Source of the DNA: Lingula anatina
Taxonomy: Eukaryota; Brachiopoda; Lingulata; Lingulida; Lingulidae
Reading direction: 5' to 3'
Length of the DNA stretch: 52,032 bases
NCBI RefSeq assembly: GCF_001039355.2
Contig: NW_019774814.1
Span: 1 to 52,032 of the forward strand
The notes under the pieces are model-generated. The model made no database searches. It had not been told where the DNA came from and saw only the letters and a program-made list of their open reading frames with translations. Shown here piece after piece: positions 48,801 through 52,032 of the stretch. The first letter of the stretch is position 1, and each line of letters starts with the position of its first letter. A program made the translations under genes and the position numbers.

Positions 48801-51251
48801 AAGAGAATATTATAAGGAGGCACTACAGAATGACTCTTCCTGTATAGAAGCACTGTATAACTTGGGTAATTTCTTTATTCTCAGTTTATTTCCAGTGCCC
48901 ATAATAAATAAAATGGATACACAAAAATGTAACTTAGAAGACAAGAAGTAGTTTTACTGTATTGAATTGTTGGTTGTGAAGAAAGGGATGTTAGTCAATT
49001 TGCATCATTATACAGTTTTAGTATCAGTGTTTATTGTGTTATTGAATTTTTTTCTTTATAACAGGTCTGGCATACAAACTTATTGGAAGATTGGAGGATT
49101 CTCTTGACTGTTTCTTTAAGCTCCATGCCATATTCAGGAACAATGCTCAAGTCATGTATCAGCTTGCTGATATGTATCCTTGCTGAAATTATGATTTTAT
49201 GATGCAAGTGCTCTTATATATTCTTAAACATATTACATGGCGATTACATGGGACTAAATATTAAATGTTTACATCACATCAGTATTATGGATTTTCCAGT
49301 ATGGTATTCCAACTATGTATGTCAAACACTTTAAGATGTAAAAATATAAACAGGAGTTTCATCATTATCTTCTGTTGGTTTTGCCCATTCTCCTTGACTT
49401 CTCTCCCAGCCATGAGCAGCTTGGTGATACCACTCAGGCCACAGAGTGGTTTATGCAGTTGATTGGGGTGGTGCCCACTGACCCCACCGTGCTGGCCAGG
49501 CTAGGGGAGATATACGATAATGATGGGGACAAGTCTCAAGCATTCCAGTATCACTATGATGTAAGGGCATGATTTAACATATGGGTACAGCCATCCTTGC
49601 ATAGTGGTAAAAACTAAACACAAACAGTTTTCATCTCAGTGTTTTTCATTTAGAATTGTACAGTGTATCTTTTAGCCAGATATGTGAGCTGCACATGTTA
49701 TGAGTGATTCTTCAAGATGCCATTCTTAATTATTGGAATTTTAAATAAGTGATACAGTATGGAATCTGTTCTATCCAAATGTGCCTTCTATTTTCCAGTC
49801 TTACAGATATTTCCCGTCCAATATTGAAGTTATAGAGTGGCTGGGAGCATATTATATTGATTCCCAGTTCTGCGAAAAAGCCATATCCTATTTTGAAAGG
49901 GCTGCAATTGTAGAGTAAGTAGAAAGATAAAAAGGGAGTTGATTTAAAAGTATTGGTTTCATATATCAGCATATAAATGTTTTTTTTTTTTTTTATAGGT
50001 TATTGGCTTTTGTTAAACAGGGATCAGTTTTAGTGCAGTTTTGATGCAGCAAGTTGAATCTTGTAAAGAAAGTTTATTGGACAACTTGTGTACATGATAA
50101 TATAAAGACCATGTTTTATTTTATAATATTGCAGGCCTACGCAAGTGAAATGGCAGTTGATGGTAGCTAGCTGTCATAGAAGGAGTGGGAACTATCAACA
50201 GGCACTGGAGACATACAAGTCCATACATAGGAAGTTCCCTGACAATGTGGAATGTAAGTACTACCATATACTGCCAAATTTGTGTGTTTAGAAAGAGAAT
50301 ACGTAGAAAGTGAGTGGAATATGTGTTGAAATCATTTGTAGAATTTAGTAATTATAGTAGTATTTGTGGCTGAAGAATAAGTTATGGCAGATAATGTTCA
50401 ATCTTTGAATTCTCTTAAGTTTTGGTATGTATGACTTTGTGTATGTGCTTGTGTGTGTCTGTTGATTCTCTCAATTGGCTATAAAGCATCTCTTTTTCTT
50501 TTAAGGTTTGAAATTCCTTGTGCGCCTTTGCACAGACCTAGGTTTAAAAGAAACACAAGAGTATGCCACTAAACTTAAAAAAGCTGAAAAACAGAAGGAA
50601 CTCAAGGAGCAGGTAGGCCATGTATATTTATTATCCAGTACAAGCTGTAGTTATTGCTTGTGTGTCTAAACTCTGTTATGTGTAGTCAAACATTAAGATT
50701 GTGGCAGGTGCAAACAACTGACTAACAGTTCTGTTGCCATGACAGCCATTTCCTTATCGGAAATAACCTAGTTTTGATTATTCAGTAGTTCAATTTTTTT
50801 CAGATGTACAAGCTTTTTATTTATGCCTGTATGCATGTATCTTTTTTTTTTTTTTTTTTTTTTTAATGACAAAAAATGTTTTACTTACTAATGACAGGAT
50901 TTATATGATGATTTATAGAGAGCAAGCAGTGGATCACGTAGAGGCAGTGGCCGGAGAAAGGAGGGAAGAGATGGAAGTGCAGGAAGTGGTGAGTACTGAT
51001 TTAAACTTAATGTGTTGGTAAAGTATGGTTAATGAGCTTTTCAGTATGTAAAGTCTGCACATGGGTATCAACTTGTGGTAAAATAGGTGTATTTTATTTT
51101 CTGCAGCCTTTAAATACCAATGCACATATATAAAACATTCTGAAATAAATGAGCTAGAGAAGTATTATTGATGTAAAAAGTGATAATTGTCTGCCAAGAA
51201 AATGACTTGCAATATGCTTTCAATCCTCAGGAATAGGAGGAAGTCCTAAGG
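42893..51251 (+). CDS. IFT88: Intraflagellar transport protein 88 (TPR), 3' end beyond window
   Basis: The coding exons are 42893-42994, 43289-43351, 43807-44005, 44214-44286, 44442-44532, 44756-44860, 46585-46687, 46894-47008, 47243-47545, 47738-47924, 48175-48261, 48468-48537, 48749-48865, 49065-49173, 49410-49560, 49799-49914, 50135-50253, 50506-50612, 50919-50988 and 51231-51251. They give ~770 residues; the family is about 820-830, so only the acidic C-terminal tail is missing. The start reads MNRLSMMEQVHLAGEDEDDL, with family hallmarks DDLYSGYNDYN and RTSHGRRPP, then RPMTAVRAAG. TPR repeats follow, including NEMYAEALNTYQVIVKNKMF, GDREKMKKAFQKM, SFAAGYDWC, YKEALQNDSSC and GDKSQAFQY. IFT88 is an IFT-B core subunit needed to build cilia and flagella. 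All phases join. Intron 14 is U12-type, and a 21-nt exon ends the visible part. Start choice: the family N-terminus begins near MEQVHLA, so Met6 or Met7 is an alternative. Confidence 0.96.
44938..46085 (-). mobile_element. Decayed Penelope-like element (GIY-YIG) with inverted end repeats
   Basis: On the minus strand, from about 45691, GVYTIGCKNCNKCYLGKT is a recognisable GIY-YIG endonuclease start (variant GVY…YLG with paired Cys). It is followed, after stops, by IIDWDSTRIIEK (near 45450), the segment that follows the nuclease core in Penelope-like elements. The reading frame is broken. About 60-bp inverted repeats (44938-44998 and 46026-46085) with GGCTC…GAGCC and CCAAAAAT bound the region. 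A T-tract separates the halves. It sits in IFT88 intron 6 (44861-46584). Confidence 0.65.
45066..45352. mobile_element. MITE with TTA duplication, inside the Penelope-like fragment
   Basis: The ends TGCCCCTATTTCACACAGAC and its inverse are flanked by TTA at 45063-45065 and 45353-45355, as in PIF/Harbinger-type insertion. The left arm motif is also repeated directly at about 45237-45297. Confidence 0.8.
49174..49409 (+). other. GT-AG U12-type intron of IFT88
   Basis: The donor GTATCCTTGC matches the U12 consensus GTATCCTT over its diagnostic bases. A branch-like TCCTTGAC lies about 12 bases before the AG at 49408-49409. Joining 49173 to 49410 reads QLADI-HEQLGDTTQATEW, matching IFT88 family sequence and completing a split codon (AT|C). 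Confidence 0.82.
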
Positions 51252-51997
51252 GTAAGGGCTTGAATAAGTTATAAATTACCTTTCACAAATTGCTGTGGGT
51301 TGAGACTTAAAGTAAACCACCTTTGTTTGGCTGACTGTGTGTTCAGTACAAAATAATCATCTCAATACATTTTGTTTGTGTGGCTTTGCAGTTGTCTTTA
51401 TTACTGTTTAATTTCTGTGCCCACATTTTTTGGTGGCAAAGTTAAGTGTCCAGCGTTGCAATTTGCCACCATTATTTCTTACAATTTATGTAGAATTTGA
51501 ATAGTTATTCTACATGATTGACTTAACATACTGTAGCTGGACATATCCTTACTCTTTATACATATGTTTTCTAACAATCTTAAAAAACTTTTTGTCTCAT
51601 AAGATACCAACATCAGTTTGATTTATTTCAGTTTAGTGGTGAATATTGCATGGTATTTGAAGCTTAAAAGTCTGTAGAGACAAAACAATAAACCTAACCC
51701 ACTGCATAATTTGTCTTATATGGTACTGCACAGTGATAATTTAAAGAAAAGGAAACTGCATTATAGTTTGTACAAGTATAACATGCACGCCTGCTCTATT
51801 CTAAATGCTTTATTTTAAATGAAGTATGCAGTGCTTCATGGACTGCTTCCAGTTCCAGAAAATACTAGTACATTTTTTAAATATTTGCTGAAGTGGGATT
51901 TCTTTTTCAAAGAACAAAACATTGAAACCTTTGCATGTGCTTTTGAATTTTTTTGACTTCATAATATTTCAATTACCTAAGTGCAATACGGTAGAAT

Positions 51998-52029
<32 letters not shown>

Positions 52030-52032
52030 TGA
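51252..52032 (+). other. IFT88 intron running off the window
   Basis: After the 21-nt exon a GTAAGG donor opens an intron that does not end here. I see no further exon. The last ~30 bases are a T-tract. Confidence 0.6.

Overview
The window is AT-rich animal nuclear DNA: multi-exon genes with GT-AG introns of a few hundred bases, 3' UTRs with AATAAA signals, and many short palindromic transposons. The proteins are metazoan (cilium, centrosome, PARP). The abundance of foldback/MITE elements and of dispersed repeats such as the TTAAAGGGATAATAACTC type suggests a marine invertebrate, perhaps a lophotrochozoan such as a mollusc. The species is not proven by the sequence.

Layout. (1) 682-3932, plus strand: a seven-exon gene for a protein with two RWD-like modules and a C-terminal RING; no named orthologue recognised. 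(2) 4.5-8.4 kb: tail-to-tail intergenic DNA with one small MITE. (3) 8397-13104, minus strand: a PARP12/PARP13(ZAP)-type mono-ADP-ribosyltransferase with a long RG-rich N-terminus, five CCCH fingers, WWE modules, an H-Y-I PARP domain and a C-terminal CCIQ prenylation box. Its reading frame is broken once near 11.45-11.52 kb. (4) 13.1-19.06 kb: gene-free, packed with foldback elements, a GT-rich minisatellite and a ~140-bp tandem repeat. (5) 19.06-26.17 kb and 26.53-34.03 kb: two near-identical ~7.1/7.5-kb copies in direct orientation. A single N at 26170 marks the join, so this may be two haplotypes laid end to end rather than a true duplication. Each copy carries the same first exons of the next gene. 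(6) 31903-40173, plus strand: CEP85/CEP85L orthologue, a coiled-coil centrosome protein, containing a textbook AT-AC U12-type intron. (7) 40.2-42.9 kb: spacer with a nested MITE pair. (8) 42893-51251 and beyond, plus strand: IFT88, a TPR protein of the IFT-B complex, cut by the window end, with a GT-AG U12-type intron and a decayed Penelope-like GIY-YIG fragment in one intron.

The CEP85 and IFT88 genes lie head to tail and both serve the centriole/cilium. The PARP gene is probably an immune or RNA-stress gene unrelated to them. Exon borders were placed by eye from splice motifs and protein similarity; borders marked approximate are uncertain.
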